From assembly GCF_025751555.1 (NCBI RefSeq), contig NZ_JAOWLB010000001.1, positions 124,001 through 188,000 of the forward strand: DNA of 64,000 nt, in the 5' to 3' direction. Made by a program: the position numbers and the translations under genes. This document shows, in pieces, positions 43,076-52,048 of the stretch. Below the pieces are notes generated by a model, which was not told where the DNA came from, ran no database searches, and saw only the letters and a list, made by a program, of their open reading frames with translations. Positions within the stretch are counted from its first letter, which is position 1. Each line of letters starts with the position of its first letter. The DNA comes from Ruegeria aquimaris. Its GTDB lineage: Bacteria; Pseudomonadota; Alphaproteobacteria; Rhodobacterales; Rhodobacteraceae.

Positions 43076-43861
43076 ATGAACCTGATTGATCGCGTTCGGC
43101 GACTGAACAATTCATTTCTTGACAGGTTCGCGAAGCAGCGGTTCGTCTTTCATCACGTTCCCAAATGCGGAGGTACTTCGGTCGGGCGCGCGCTCCGGAT
43201 GCGGTACTTGACCAGTCAGGCCACGGTTAAACCCGAACCTAGCTTCCAAGCCTACAAGGCTTTTTCAGGTCGAACCGACACCGAACAAATGCTGCTCGAC
43301 GCGAACGACCTGCGTAAGCAGATGATGCTGTATCTGCTCTATGACGACGTGCGGTGCGTTTCACTGCATGCGCCCTTTTCCAGCGCCGCATATCGCGAGT
43401 TTCACCAGACCTACAAGTTCATAACCATTCTGCGCGAACCGGTCGCGCGGTTCATCTCTCACTACAATTGGAGCAGCCGCCGCCCCGGTTCCCACGGGTT
43501 CATCGAGGAGGATTTCAACGAATTTCTGGACTCCGACCGCGCCCAGCGGATGGGGGCGGAGTATGTCGAGATGTTCGCAGATCTGCCGAACTCGGCGGAT
43601 ATTCGCACCGCGGATGCTGTCGAAATGGCGACCTCCAATCTGGCAAAGTTCGATGTCATAGGGCGTCTGGACGATCTGGAAGGATTTGCAAGGGATATCC
43701 ACACGGCCCTGGGCGTTCGGGTGAAAATCGGCCATGCAAACAAGACCCTAGGCGATGCGCAAGTCACAGCCAGGGATATTGGCCCCGAGCAGCTTGAAAA
43801 GATCTGTGAGATTTGCGCGCCGGATATCGCGGTCTGGAACGCGCTGTTCGGCCCCAATTGA
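43076..43861 (+). CDS. Sulfotransferase 2 (Sulfotransfer_2 type)
   Basis: 261 residues. FVFHHVPKCGGTSVGRAL is the 5'-phosphosulfate loop of carbohydrate sulfotransferases, and FITILREPVARFISHYNW is the 3'-phosphate motif. No signal peptide or membrane anchor is seen. Together with the unrelated sulfotransferase at 34082 it brackets the polysaccharide genes, which implies two sulfation positions or two acceptors. PAPS synthesis genes are not in this window. It converges on the DegT aminotransferase gene with 7 bases between stops. Confidence 0.87.
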   Translation: MNLIDRVRRLNNSFLDRFAKQRFVFHHVPKCGGTSVGRALRMRYLTSQATVKPEPSFQAYKAFSGRTDTEQMLLDANDLRKQMMLYLLYDDVRCVSLHAPFSSAAYREFHQTYKFITILREPVARFISHYNWSSRRPGSHGFIEEDFNEFLDSDRAQRMGAEYVEMFADLPNSADIRTADAVEMATSNLAKFDVIGRLDDLEGFARDIHTALGVRVKIGHANKTLGDAQVTARDIGPEQLEKICEICAPDIAVWNALFGPN

Positions 43862-43868
43862 ACAAGAC

Positions 43869-44999
43869 CTATGCAGCCAGCTTGCGCGCCAGATACCTGA
43901 CAAGCGGCAGGGGGGCGTCTGTCATGGCGTTTACCGCACAACTGCGCCTTAGCAGATCCAGAGATTTCGGACAGCTGTCAGGCGCCGGGCCGTTCGAGCC
44001 GCCAATCCACTCCCAGGGCGAAAACCCCGGATGCGCCATTCGCCTGTTCAGGATTGGCCCCCACTCGGTGTAAACATGTTTCGAGTTGTCGAAGATCCGT
44101 CTTGCGCCCCGGCGCGCGGCGAACTTGACAGCCTCTGCCTCGGTGTCAAAGGTCAGTACCAACCCGGCAACCTCGTCGGGGTCGTTGTGGGGCGCGACCG
44201 GATATCCCGCCTTTTTCAGCGCTTTCGTCAATATGGCCACCCGGGATCGCGTCTTGCTCAGTCGACGGGGAAGTTTCTTTAGCTGCACCCGCAGGATCGC
44301 TCCCTGGATTTCACTGATACGATAGTTACTGCCAAGAAAAATGGCATCGCGGTCCGGCACGCCCGCAGTCCGAAAGCCGATACCCATGTCATGCGCGTTG
44401 CGCGCCCGGGCCATCAGGCCGCTGGTGTTAGACAAGACCGCCCCGCCTTCGCCGCACGTCATGTTCTTGTGCTGGTTGAAGCTGAAGGTTCCGATATCCC
44501 CGATAGTGCCACAAAAACGGCCCTTGTACCGGACACCCACCGCCTGACATGCATCCTCGATCACCTGCAAACCGTACTGCTGGGCGACCGGCATAATGCG
44601 TTCCATGTCGCAGGGGCGGTTGAGCATATGGACAGGAATGACAGCGCGGCAGCGCGGCGTAATTTTGGCGACAAGATCGTCGGGATCCATGCACAACGTG
44701 TCGTCCACTTCGACCAACACCGGAACCGCGCCCACCAGCAAGACAGCCCCGGCGCTTGCCATCCACGTGTACGCAGGCACCAGCACCTCGTCACCAGGAC
44801 CGATGCCACAAGCCTGCAAGGCGCAAATCAATGCCGCCGTTCCGCTGCTCACGGCCAGCGCCTGGCCGGCGCCGGTGTAGACCGCAAGTTCCTTCTCGAA
44901 ATTCAGACAGGTATGCAGCCCGTCATCGGTCCGCAGCAAGGTCCCGTTGGCAAAAACCCGACCGACCGCAAGCCATTCACGCACCCCTAGACGAGACAT
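43869..44999 (-). CDS. DegT/DnrJ/EryC1/StrS-family aminotransferase
   Basis: 376 residues from the ATG at 44999 (an upstream in-frame codon at 45050 is less likely). PLP-dependent fold type I: SSGTAALICAL, VPAYTWMAS, VIEDACQAVG, and the Schiff-base Lys in FSFNQHKNMTCGEGG. RISEIQGAIL is the family ending pattern. Members transfer an amino group from glutamate to a keto-sugar nucleotide, giving an amino sugar for the polysaccharide. The divergent GMC oxidoreductase 83 bases away could produce or use a keto sugar, but that link is only positional. Confidence 0.88.
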   Translation of the reverse strand: MSRLGVREWLAVGRVFANGTLLRTDDGLHTCLNFEKELAVYTGAGQALAVSSGTAALICALQACGIGPGDEVLVPAYTWMASAGAVLLVGAVPVLVEVDDTLCMDPDDLVAKITPRCRAVIPVHMLNRPCDMERIMPVAQQYGLQVIEDACQAVGVRYKGRFCGTIGDIGTFSFNQHKNMTCGEGGAVLSNTSGLMARARNAHDMGIGFRTAGVPDRDAIFLGSNYRISEIQGAILRVQLKKLPRRLSKTRSRVAILTKALKKAGYPVAPHNDPDEVAGLVLTFDTEAEAVKFAARRGARRIFDNSKHVYTEWGPILNRRMAHPGFSPWEWIGGSNGPAPDSCPKSLDLLRRSCAVNAMTDAPLPLVRYLARKLAA

Positions 45000-45082
45000 T
45001 CGGCCCCCATCCTGTAAACCGGGAATCCGGTCAACAACCGGTTGCCGCACGGTTTGGTTAATGTGACACTCGTTGTCGCATC

Positions 45083-46849
45083 ATGAAGCATCTAAGCAAA
45101 TTTTCCATGCCCTTTCAAAGTCTCAATGAACTCGAAAACGGCAGCCGGTTGAGTGCCGACCTTCTGATCGTCGGCGGTGGTGCGTGTGGGTTGACCCTCG
45201 CCCGTACCTTGTCGGGACAGGGCAAGCGGATCATCCTGCTGGAAAGTGGCGGATGGGCCGAGGACGCTGATCATGAAGCCTTGAACAGGGTGGAGATGGA
45301 TGGCTGGTCCAGCGCCGAGTTGTCGATGCGGGAACGGTATCATGCGAACCTGACAGGTCTTTGGGCGGGCGAAAACCAGGGGTATGGCGTCCGATGTAGG
45401 GGCTTGGGCGGTTCGACACAGGCCTGGGCCGGAAAGTCAGTGCCGTTGGATTCGCTGGACTACCAGAAACGGGATTGGATTCCCTATTCCGGCTGGCCAT
45501 TTGCGGCTGTGGAATTGCAACCTTATGTCGAAGCGGCGGCCAAACTCTTGAACCTAGGACAACCGGTCTTTGATGAACGTGTCTGGGAGATGCTTGGACG
45601 GCGTATCCCTTCTCCTCGCATAGAAGGAGAGGTGTTTCGCACCATTTTCTGGCAGTTCGCGCGCTCTCGATATCGGCAGACCGACATGATGCGGTTCGGT
45701 TCCGATTTTCGCGCCAACCCGCCACCGGATGTCAAGGTGCTCCTGAATGCGACAGTGACAAACCTGCTGTGTACGGAAAATGGCCGGGCGATAACCGGCG
45801 TCGAGACACAGAGCTTGTTGGGGCGAAAGGCCACCCTGCACGCCCCCATTTGCGTTCTTGCAGCCGGCGCTATCGAGAACGCCCGCCTGCTGTTGATGTC
45901 GCGCGACCGGCATGCCAACGGCGTTGGCAACGCCCGCGATCAGGTCGGGCGCTATCTGATGGATCATCCGACGGCAACGGTTGCCCATGCCGCGCCGGGG
46001 CAGGCAAAGGAACTGGCGGCAAGGTTCGGTCTTTTTGGGCATCGCGAGGGAGGGCGCATACATGTTCACATGTACGGTGTCGCCCTGACCGAGGGGTTTC
46101 AAAAAGCTGAACACACCCTGAACGGCGCCGTTTTTGTCACCGAGGAGCGCATGCCGGACGACCCGTTTGCCGCCCTCCGGCGTTTGCTTCGACGGCAGAG
46201 CAAATCCCGCCTGTCCGATGCAAGCCTGGTGCTGAGAAACCCGGTGCTCTTGGCCCGTGGGTCGGTGACACGCGCACTGGATCGCGGATACATTCCCGAA
46301 CCCGTGGCGAAGATGCTTGCCGACACGGCACTGCGGTTTTTCCCCAACACGGTGGCGCGCGATTTCAGCAACGGGCGACTGCCGGTCAAACTGGCGGGTT
46401 TGCGGTTCGAAGCAACGACCGAACAGCCCCCCTGCCCTCAAAACCGGATCATTCTGTCGGACCGGCGCGATCCCTTCGGGCTTCCGGTTCCCCGCGCGAT
46501 CTGGACACCGGGCGCCGAAGCCCGCAGCAACCTGTTGCGGATCGGCAGACACCTCTGTGACAGCTTTGACTCAGCCGGCTTGCCGCCCCTGGCCCCCGCC
46601 CCCTGGATCAGTCAGGGCTTGCCGGGTGACGCCACGGTCATGGACCTGGGTCACTCTCTGGGAACGACCAGGATGTCCGACGACCCTGCGACCGGTGTTG
46701 TCGACAGAAATTGCGAGGTGCATGACGTCTCTGGGCTTTTCATCGCCGGAGGCTCGGTCTTTCCAACCTCGGGTCATGCCAATCCCACTCTTACCATGCT
46801 GGCCTTGTCGCTGCGCCTGGCGGAACACCTGAAAAAGAGACAGGACTAA
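45083..46849 (+). CDS. GMC-family FAD oxidoreductase
   Basis: 588 residues. The FAD-binding LLIVGGGACGLTLARTL lies near residue 28, GGSTQAWAGKS is the second flavin motif, and VLAAGAIENARLLL follows. The C-terminal MDLGHSLGTTRMSDDP and FPTSGHANPTLTMLA hold the catalytic His and Asn. GMC enzymes oxidise alcohols or sugars to carbonyls. No signal peptide is seen. Members inside polysaccharide loci are common in Rhodobacteraceae but their substrate is not known. The start lacks a clear ribosome site; an internal ATG at 45107 is the other option. Confidence 0.88.
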   Translation: MKHLSKFSMPFQSLNELENGSRLSADLLIVGGGACGLTLARTLSGQGKRIILLESGGWAEDADHEALNRVEMDGWSSAELSMRERYHANLTGLWAGENQGYGVRCRGLGGSTQAWAGKSVPLDSLDYQKRDWIPYSGWPFAAVELQPYVEAAAKLLNLGQPVFDERVWEMLGRRIPSPRIEGEVFRTIFWQFARSRYRQTDMMRFGSDFRANPPPDVKVLLNATVTNLLCTENGRAITGVETQSLLGRKATLHAPICVLAAGAIENARLLLMSRDRHANGVGNARDQVGRYLMDHPTATVAHAAPGQAKELAARFGLFGHREGGRIHVHMYGVALTEGFQKAEHTLNGAVFVTEERMPDDPFAALRRLLRRQSKSRLSDASLVLRNPVLLARGSVTRALDRGYIPEPVAKMLADTALRFFPNTVARDFSNGRLPVKLAGLRFEATTEQPPCPQNRIILSDRRDPFGLPVPRAIWTPGAEARSNLLRIGRHLCDSFDSAGLPPLAPAPWISQGLPGDATVMDLGHSLGTTRMSDDPATGVVDRNCEVHDVSGLFIAGGSVFPTSGHANPTLTMLALSLRLAEHLKKRQD

Positions 46850-46912
46850 GCGGTCGGGCCATGCCAACAAGCGGCAGATTGGCGCGCCATCGACCAATCT
46901 GCGGAATGGCCA

Positions 46913-46943
46913 TTGCAAACACAATCAAAATATTGAATATATA
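46913..46943 (+). promoter_or_regulatory. Putative promoter of the RND efflux operon
   Basis: TTGCAA (46913-46918) and TATATA (46938-46943, 19-base spacer) or AATATA (46936-46941, 17-base spacer) lie in a strongly AT-rich stretch 59-89 bases before the ATG at 47002. No other start signal is seen in the 152-base gap. Strength and exact start are not known. Confidence 0.4.
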
Positions 46944-47001
46944 AGATGCCGGGCTGCGCATGAGACGCGGTCCTGTTGGAATGCGACCCGAAAGGTGCCC
47001 C

Positions 47002-47985
47002 ATGAAACCGATTGTCTTCGCCGCCGCGACCTGTCTTCTCGCGTTAAATGCCGAATTCACAGCCGCCGCCGAGGCGACTGTGGAGCACGTGACAAAAACA
47101 GAATGGAAGGCGGTGTTCGCCAAGGTGGAGGCGCGCAACAACATCCCTGCACGCTCGCGCTTGGGCGGGACACTCGAAGAGATTTCGGTTGTCGAGGGAT
47201 CGCAAGTCACTCAAGGTCAGCACATCGGCACCACGGTTGACGAAAAACTGGTGCTGGAACTGCGCGCCATTGATGCGCAGTTGATGTCCCTGAACTCGGA
47301 ACTGACCAATGCCCAGGCAGAGCTTGCGCGCGGTCTGAACCTGCTGGAACGCGGTGTAACGACCGAGCAGAATGTTGACGGCCTGCGCACCAAGGTCGAA
47401 GTGATCCAGGGCCGGATCGGTGCGACTGCGGCGCAAAAGGACGTGTTGCTGCAACGCACGGACGAAGGCCGGATCCTCGCCCCCATCTCCGGCACCGTGA
47501 TCTCGGTGCCGGTAACCGCAGGTTCGGTTGTGCTCCCTGGCGAGATGATCGCGGCCATCGGTGGCGGCGGCTTCTTTCTGCGCCTGGCGGTTCCTGAAAG
47601 GCATGCGGATTTCCTCAACGAAGGAGACACAATCCAGATCGGCGGTACTGAGGGCACTGAAACCGGGACCCTGGCCAAGCTTTACCCGCAAATCGAAAAC
47701 GGACGGGTGATTGCCGATGTTGAGGTGGCAAACCTCTCGGCAGATTTCATCGGGCGCCGGGTCTTGGTGCGGCTGCCGGTCGGCCAATCCGAAACCATCG
47801 CGATCCCGGTGGATGCAGTTGAAACCCGGATGGGGCTCGATTTCGTCCGTGTGACCTCTGCCAACGGCGAGGCATCCGAAAGGGTCGTGATGGTCGGCGA
47901 ACCGTTCGATGTCGCTGGAACCAGAATGTTCGAGGTCCTGTCCGGCCTTCGTGTCGGCGAAACGCTGGTGACCGGTCATGAATGA
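47002..47985 (+). CDS. RND efflux periplasmic adaptor (membrane fusion protein)
   Basis: 327 residues from the ATG at 47002, which has an AAAGGTG site. A signal peptide covers about 1-22. The order is barrel-sandwich half (VEGSQVTQGQHIG), coiled-coil hairpin (about residues 75-150), second half of the sandwich (EGRILAPISGTVISVPVTAGSVV), then beta-barrel and membrane-proximal domains, as in HlyD/AcrA proteins. It links the inner-membrane pump to an outer-membrane channel, which is not in this window. Eight bases overlap the RND pump gene. Confidence 0.9.
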   Translation: MKPIVFAAATCLLALNAEFTAAAEATVEHVTKTEWKAVFAKVEARNNIPARSRLGGTLEEISVVEGSQVTQGQHIGTTVDEKLVLELRAIDAQLMSLNSELTNAQAELARGLNLLERGVTTEQNVDGLRTKVEVIQGRIGATAAQKDVLLQRTDEGRILAPISGTVISVPVTAGSVVLPGEMIAAIGGGGFFLRLAVPERHADFLNEGDTIQIGGTEGTETGTLAKLYPQIENGRVIADVEVANLSADFIGRRVLVRLPVGQSETIAIPVDAVETRMGLDFVRVTSANGEASERVVMVGEPFDVAGTRMFEVLSGLRVGETLVTGHE

Positions 47986-50900
47986 TCCCAAGACGCCAGG
48001 CGGCCTCGGCATTGCCGGCGGGCTGACCCGGGCCTTTATCGGCTCGGCTCTGACGCCACTGATGATTCTGGCCGCCCTTGCCATGGGCTTGGTCGCCCTG
48101 ATCAGCCTGCCACGCGAGGAAGAACCGCAGATCTCGGTACCGCTGGTCGATATCCACATCCAGGCCCCCGGGCTGAGGGCCGAGGACGCGGTCAAGCTGG
48201 TGACCGAGCCGATGGAAACCATCGTCAAAGGCATCAACGGGGTAGAACATGTCTACTCCCAGACCAGCGACGACTATGCGATGGTCACGGCCCGTTTCCT
48301 GGTTGGCACGCCAGCAGACAACGCCATCCTGCGGGTACATGACAAGGTTCGCGCCAATATCGACCGCATCCCGGTCGGCATACCCGAACCACTGATCGTC
48401 GGACGCGGTATCGACGATGTGGCAATTGTCTCGCTGACGCTCAGCCCAAAGGACCCCGCAAGCGGGATTGCCGCCAATGACCTGACGCGGATTGCACGTG
48501 AATTGCAGGTGCAGGTGGCCAAGATCGCCGATGTCGGATTGACCTATCTGGTGGGCGAAGCCCCCGAGGCGATCCGCATCGCCCCCGATCCCGAACGGCT
48601 GGCGCTCTATGGCGTGACCCTGCAACAACTGGCCGGAAAGGTGCAGGGCGCGAACCGCGCGCTGGCGACCGGTTATGTCCGCGACAGGGGCGAACAAATC
48701 GCGCTGGTTGCAGGGGAAACCCTGCAAGCGCCCGCTGAAATCGCCAATCTTTTGCTGACCACCCGCGACAACCGGCCCGTCTATGTGCGCGATGTGGCGG
48801 ATGTCAGTTTTGTACCCGATACCTCGGACCGGATCGTCGCCAATGTGACCCGTGGACCGGATGGCACCATCGAACGGACCCCTGCCGTCACTCTGGCCAT
48901 CGCCAAGCGGGCGGGCGCGAACGCCGTGATCGTAGCCGAGGAAATCCTGCACAAGGTCCATGCGCTCGAAGACAGCCTGATCCCCGATAGCGTCAAGGTT
49001 ACGGTCACCCGCGACTATGGCGAGACCGCAAATGAAAAGGCCAATGAGTTGCTGTTTCACCTCGGCCTTGCCACGGTGTCCATCGTGGTTCTGGTCCTGT
49101 TTTCCATTGGCTGGCGGGAAAGCATCGTCGTCGCCGTTGTCATCCCGGTCACCATTCTGCTGACGCTTTTTGCGGCTTGGATCATGGGCTACACGCTGAA
49201 CCGGGTGTCGCTTTTTGCGCTGATCTTCTCCATCGGCATTCTGGTCGATGACGCTATCGTTGTGATCGAGAACATTGCCCGCCACTGGGCAATGCCGGAC
49301 GAGGCCAGCCGGTCGCAAAAGGCGATCCGTGCCGTGGCCGAGGTGGGTAACCCCACCATCGTCGCCACGCTCACCGTGGTGGCAGCGCTATTGCCGATGC
49401 TTTTTGTCTCGGGGCTGATGGGCCCCTATATGAGCCCGATCCCAGCCAACGCCTCTGCCGCGATGATCTTTTCCTTCTTTGTCGCCGTGATCATCACCCC
49501 CTGGCTGATGGCCAAGATCGCCGGTCGCGCCCCGGCCCATGGCCATGGCGGCGGGCACGATGCCGAACACGGCGGGGCGCTGGGGCGGCTATATCGCGCT
49601 GTGGCGCGTCCGCTTTTGCGGACCAAGGGCGGCAGCGGGCTGTTCCTGCTACTGGCGGCGGTGCTTTCCTTTGGCTCTCTCGGCGCGCTCTACACCCGCG
49701 ACGTGACGGTCAAGCTGCTACCGTTCGATAACAAATCCGAGCTTTCAGTGGTCATCGACCTGCCCGAGGGATCCTCGGTCGAGGCCACGGATGCCGTGGC
49801 GCAGGCTGTGGCGACCGCAGTTCTGGAGCTGCCCGAAGTGATCTCGGCCCAGACCCATGCGGGCGATGCGGCACCGTTCAATTTCAACGGCCTTGTGCGT
49901 CACTACTACCTGCGCGCGCGGCCAGAGATGGGCGACGTTCAGATCAACCTGACCCCAAAGGGAGAGCGCGACCGCACCAGCCACGACATCGCCCTGGAGA
50001 TCCGGCAACGGATCGCAGAGATTGACGTGCCTGCGGGCACCAGTCTGAAGACGGTCGAACCGCCACCGGGCCCGCCGGTCATCGCCACGCTCTTGGCCGA
50101 GGTCTATGGCCCCGATGGCGAAAGCCGCCGCGCCGCGGCAACCCGCATCCGTGAAGCGTTCGAATCCGTGCCCTATATCGTCGATGTCGACGACAGTTTC
50201 GGCACCCAGCCGCGCCGCTTGCGTGCGACCGTCTCGACCGACCAGCTCGATTTCTTCGGCGTCGAGGAACAGGATGTGTTCACCACGCTGGCGATCCTGA
50301 ATGCCGGTCAAACAGTCGGTTACTCGCACCGGGGCGAAGGCCGCTATCCGATCCCGATCCGGGTTGAACGGGACCAGGCCAACCGCGTGGTCGACGAGCG
50401 CTTCCTCTCCACCCCGGTGCCCGCCAATGTGCTTCCGGGTGCGCGCGGTGTTGTCGAACTGGGCAACGTGATCGAAATGCGCGAGGAACATGCCTCTTTC
50501 CCGGTCTTCCGTCACAACGGTCGTGCTGCCGAAATGGTGATGGCCGAGCTTGCGGGCGAATTCGAAGCACCGCTTTACGGCATGCTGGCGGTGGCCGACG
50601 CCTTGGAGCAGATGGAGTGGCCCGAAGGCGAGAAACCCGAGATCCGCCTGAACGGACAGCCCGAGGATGAAAGCAAGATCACGCTTCTCTGGGATGGCGA
50701 ATGGGAGGTGACCTGGATCACCTTCCGCGACATGGGTGCGGCCTTTGCCGTGGCGCTCTTGGGCATTTACATCCTGGTGGTGGCGCAGTTCGGGTCGTTC
50801 CGCTTGCCGCTGGTCGTGCTGACCCCGGTGCCATTGACATTCCTCGGTATCATTGCCGGGCACTGGCTGTTTAGTGCACCCTTCTCGGCGCCGTCGATGA

Positions 50901-51190
50901 TCGGGTTCATCGCGCTTGCAGGCATCATCGTGCGAAACTCGATCCTGTTGGTGGATTTCATCCGCCATGCCGACCCCGCGCTCGACAAGATCGAGACCTT
51001 GATCGAGGCAGGCGCGATCCGATTCAAACCAATCCTGCTGACAGCCGTTGCGGCGATGATCGGCGCCGCGGTTATTCTGACCGATCCGATCTTTCAGGGT
51101 CTGGCGCTGTCGCTGCTCTTTGGCCTGCTCAGCTCGACCTTGCTGACGGTGCTGGTGATCCCGGCGATCTATCGCGTGTTCAAGACCTGA
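47978..51190 (+). CDS. RND-family efflux transporter permease (AcrB/CzcA-like)
   Basis: 1070 residues, full length for the family, with the 12-helix, two-large-loop layout. GILVDDAIVVIENI in helix 4 carries the paired Asp residues of the proton relay. A histidine-rich stretch (AHGHGGGHDAEHGG, about residues 525-540) lies in the central cytosolic loop, which might bind metal. The substrate could be a drug, dye or organic compound; the sequence does not decide. The quinoprotein accessory genes follow 75 bases downstream on the same strand. Confidence 0.93.
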   Translation: MNDPKTPGGLGIAGGLTRAFIGSALTPLMILAALAMGLVALISLPREEEPQISVPLVDIHIQAPGLRAEDAVKLVTEPMETIVKGINGVEHVYSQTSDDYAMVTARFLVGTPADNAILRVHDKVRANIDRIPVGIPEPLIVGRGIDDVAIVSLTLSPKDPASGIAANDLTRIARELQVQVAKIADVGLTYLVGEAPEAIRIAPDPERLALYGVTLQQLAGKVQGANRALATGYVRDRGEQIALVAGETLQAPAEIANLLLTTRDNRPVYVRDVADVSFVPDTSDRIVANVTRGPDGTIERTPAVTLAIAKRAGANAVIVAEEILHKVHALEDSLIPDSVKVTVTRDYGETANEKANELLFHLGLATVSIVVLVLFSIGWRESIVVAVVIPVTILLTLFAAWIMGYTLNRVSLFALIFSIGILVDDAIVVIENIARHWAMPDEASRSQKAIRAVAEVGNPTIVATLTVVAALLPMLFVSGLMGPYMSPIPANASAAMIFSFFVAVIITPWLMAKIAGRAPAHGHGGGHDAEHGGALGRLYRAVARPLLRTKGGSGLFLLLAAVLSFGSLGALYTRDVTVKLLPFDNKSELSVVIDLPEGSSVEATDAVAQAVATAVLELPEVISAQTHAGDAAPFNFNGLVRHYYLRARPEMGDVQINLTPKGERDRTSHDIALEIRQRIAEIDVPAGTSLKTVEPPPGPPVIATLLAEVYGPDGESRRAAATRIREAFESVPYIVDVDDSFGTQPRRLRATVSTDQLDFFGVEEQDVFTTLAILNAGQTVGYSHRGEGRYPIPIRVERDQANRVVDERFLSTPVPANVLPGARGVVELGNVIEMREEHASFPVFRHNGRAAEMVMAELAGEFEAPLYGMLAVADALEQMEWPEGEKPEIRLNGQPEDESKITLLWDGEWEVTWITFRDMGAAFAVALLGIYILVVAQFGSFRLPLVVLTPVPLTFLGIIAGHWLFSAPFSAPSMIGFIALAGIIVRNSILLVDFIRHADPALDKIETLIEAGAIRFKPILLTAVAAMIGAAVILTDPIFQGLALSLLFGLLSSTLLTVLVIPAIYRVFKT

Positions 51191-51220
51191 GCACGCGGGC
51201 ATAGACCAAAGTGCAATTGC

Positions 51221-51260
51221 CCTCCTCCGTCGCGCATGGCCCAATGCGAGACGGAGGAGG
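51221..51260 (+). promoter_or_regulatory. Long RNA hairpin sequestering the Shine-Dalgarno of the SoxYZ-like gene
   Basis: CCTCCTCCGTC (51221-51231) pairs perfectly with GACGGAGGAGG (51250-51260), and the stem continues inside as CGCAT/ATGCG after one G-A mismatch, closing a GGCCCA loop. The right arm contains the whole GGAGGAGG ribosome site, 5 bases before the ATG at 51266. Translation would therefore be off unless the stem is opened by heat, a ligand, a trans-acting RNA, or ribosomes. No T-run follows, so it is not a normal terminator. Confidence 0.72.
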
Positions 51261-51265
51261 AGCCG

Positions 51266-52048
51266 ATGTTCACACGCAGCAGTGCACTTGCCGTCGCCAT
51301 TAGCCTGGTGGCCGGATCGGTCTCTGGTGCGCCACAGGTGCAACTGGAGGATCCCTTTTCATCGGGAATGTGGGACTATCACCAGGAGGCACTCTTGGGC
51401 GACCCGGCGAAGATCCGGTTCGATGACCGTGTTCGGGTCATTGCACCAGACACGGCCGAGGACGCGTTCAACGTGCCGCTGCTGGTCGATGCTACCGCGC
51501 TGAGCGATGTGGAAGAGATCGTGATTTCGGTAGACTATGGCCCCATCCCCAAGATCCTCAGCTTTTTCCCTGGCGATGCCGAACCAAAACTTGCGTTGCG
51601 GTTCAAGATCGATCAGGCGACCGCGATCCGGGCCTCGGTCCGCACCCGGACGGACGGCTGGCACGTCGGCGGCACGCTGATCGATGCGGCAGGCGGCGGC
51701 TGCACCGCACCGGCGCTGGCCTATGCCTCCGACGATTGGGAGGAGAAGCTGGGCGAGATGCATGGCAGGCTGTGGCGCTCCTCGGGGCGCGCCAGGGTGA
51801 TTGTCGATCACCCGATGGACACCGGGCTGGCCGATGGCATTCCGGTCTTCATCATCCGCGATCTCACCTTCAGCACCGACGATGGCCATGAAGTTGCCCG
51901 CATCGCATTGAGTGAACCGGTGAACGAGGATCCTGCCTTTACCCTCTATTTCGATCCCGAAACCATGCCGTCCCTGCTGCATGTGCGCGGCCGCGACAAC
52001 AATGGCAACGAGATCGAAGGCATCCTGACCGATGAGGAAGTGAACTGA
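51266..52048 (+). CDS. Quinoprotein dehydrogenase-associated SoxYZ-like carrier protein
   Basis: 260 residues from the ATG at 51266. A signal peptide covers about 1-21 (ending SGA). The N-terminal part resembles SoxY with the carrier cysteine in DAAGGGCTAPAL (about residue 140), and the C-terminal part resembles SoxZ, so it is a fused carrier. Such fused proteins are known as accessories of periplasmic PQQ-dependent alcohol dehydrogenases, usually next to a metallo-hydrolase as here. It probably carries a group on its Cys; the exact role is not established. Its stop overlaps the next ATG (TGATG). Confidence 0.85.
   Translation: MFTRSSALAVAISLVAGSVSGAPQVQLEDPFSSGMWDYHQEALLGDPAKIRFDDRVRVIAPDTAEDAFNVPLLVDATALSDVEEIVISVDYGPIPKILSFFPGDAEPKLALRFKIDQATAIRASVRTRTDGWHVGGTLIDAAGGGCTAPALAYASDDWEEKLGEMHGRLWRSSGRARVIVDHPMDTGLADGIPVFIIRDLTFSTDDGHEVARIALSEPVNEDPAFTLYFDPETMPSLLHVRGRDNNGNEIEGILTDEEVN

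Noticed and set aside
47747-51343. Two minus-strand frames of over 520 codons opposite the RND pump gene
   Set aside because: The pump gene is intact over 1070 residues with family motifs; the antisense frames are His/Gln/Asp-rich artefacts.
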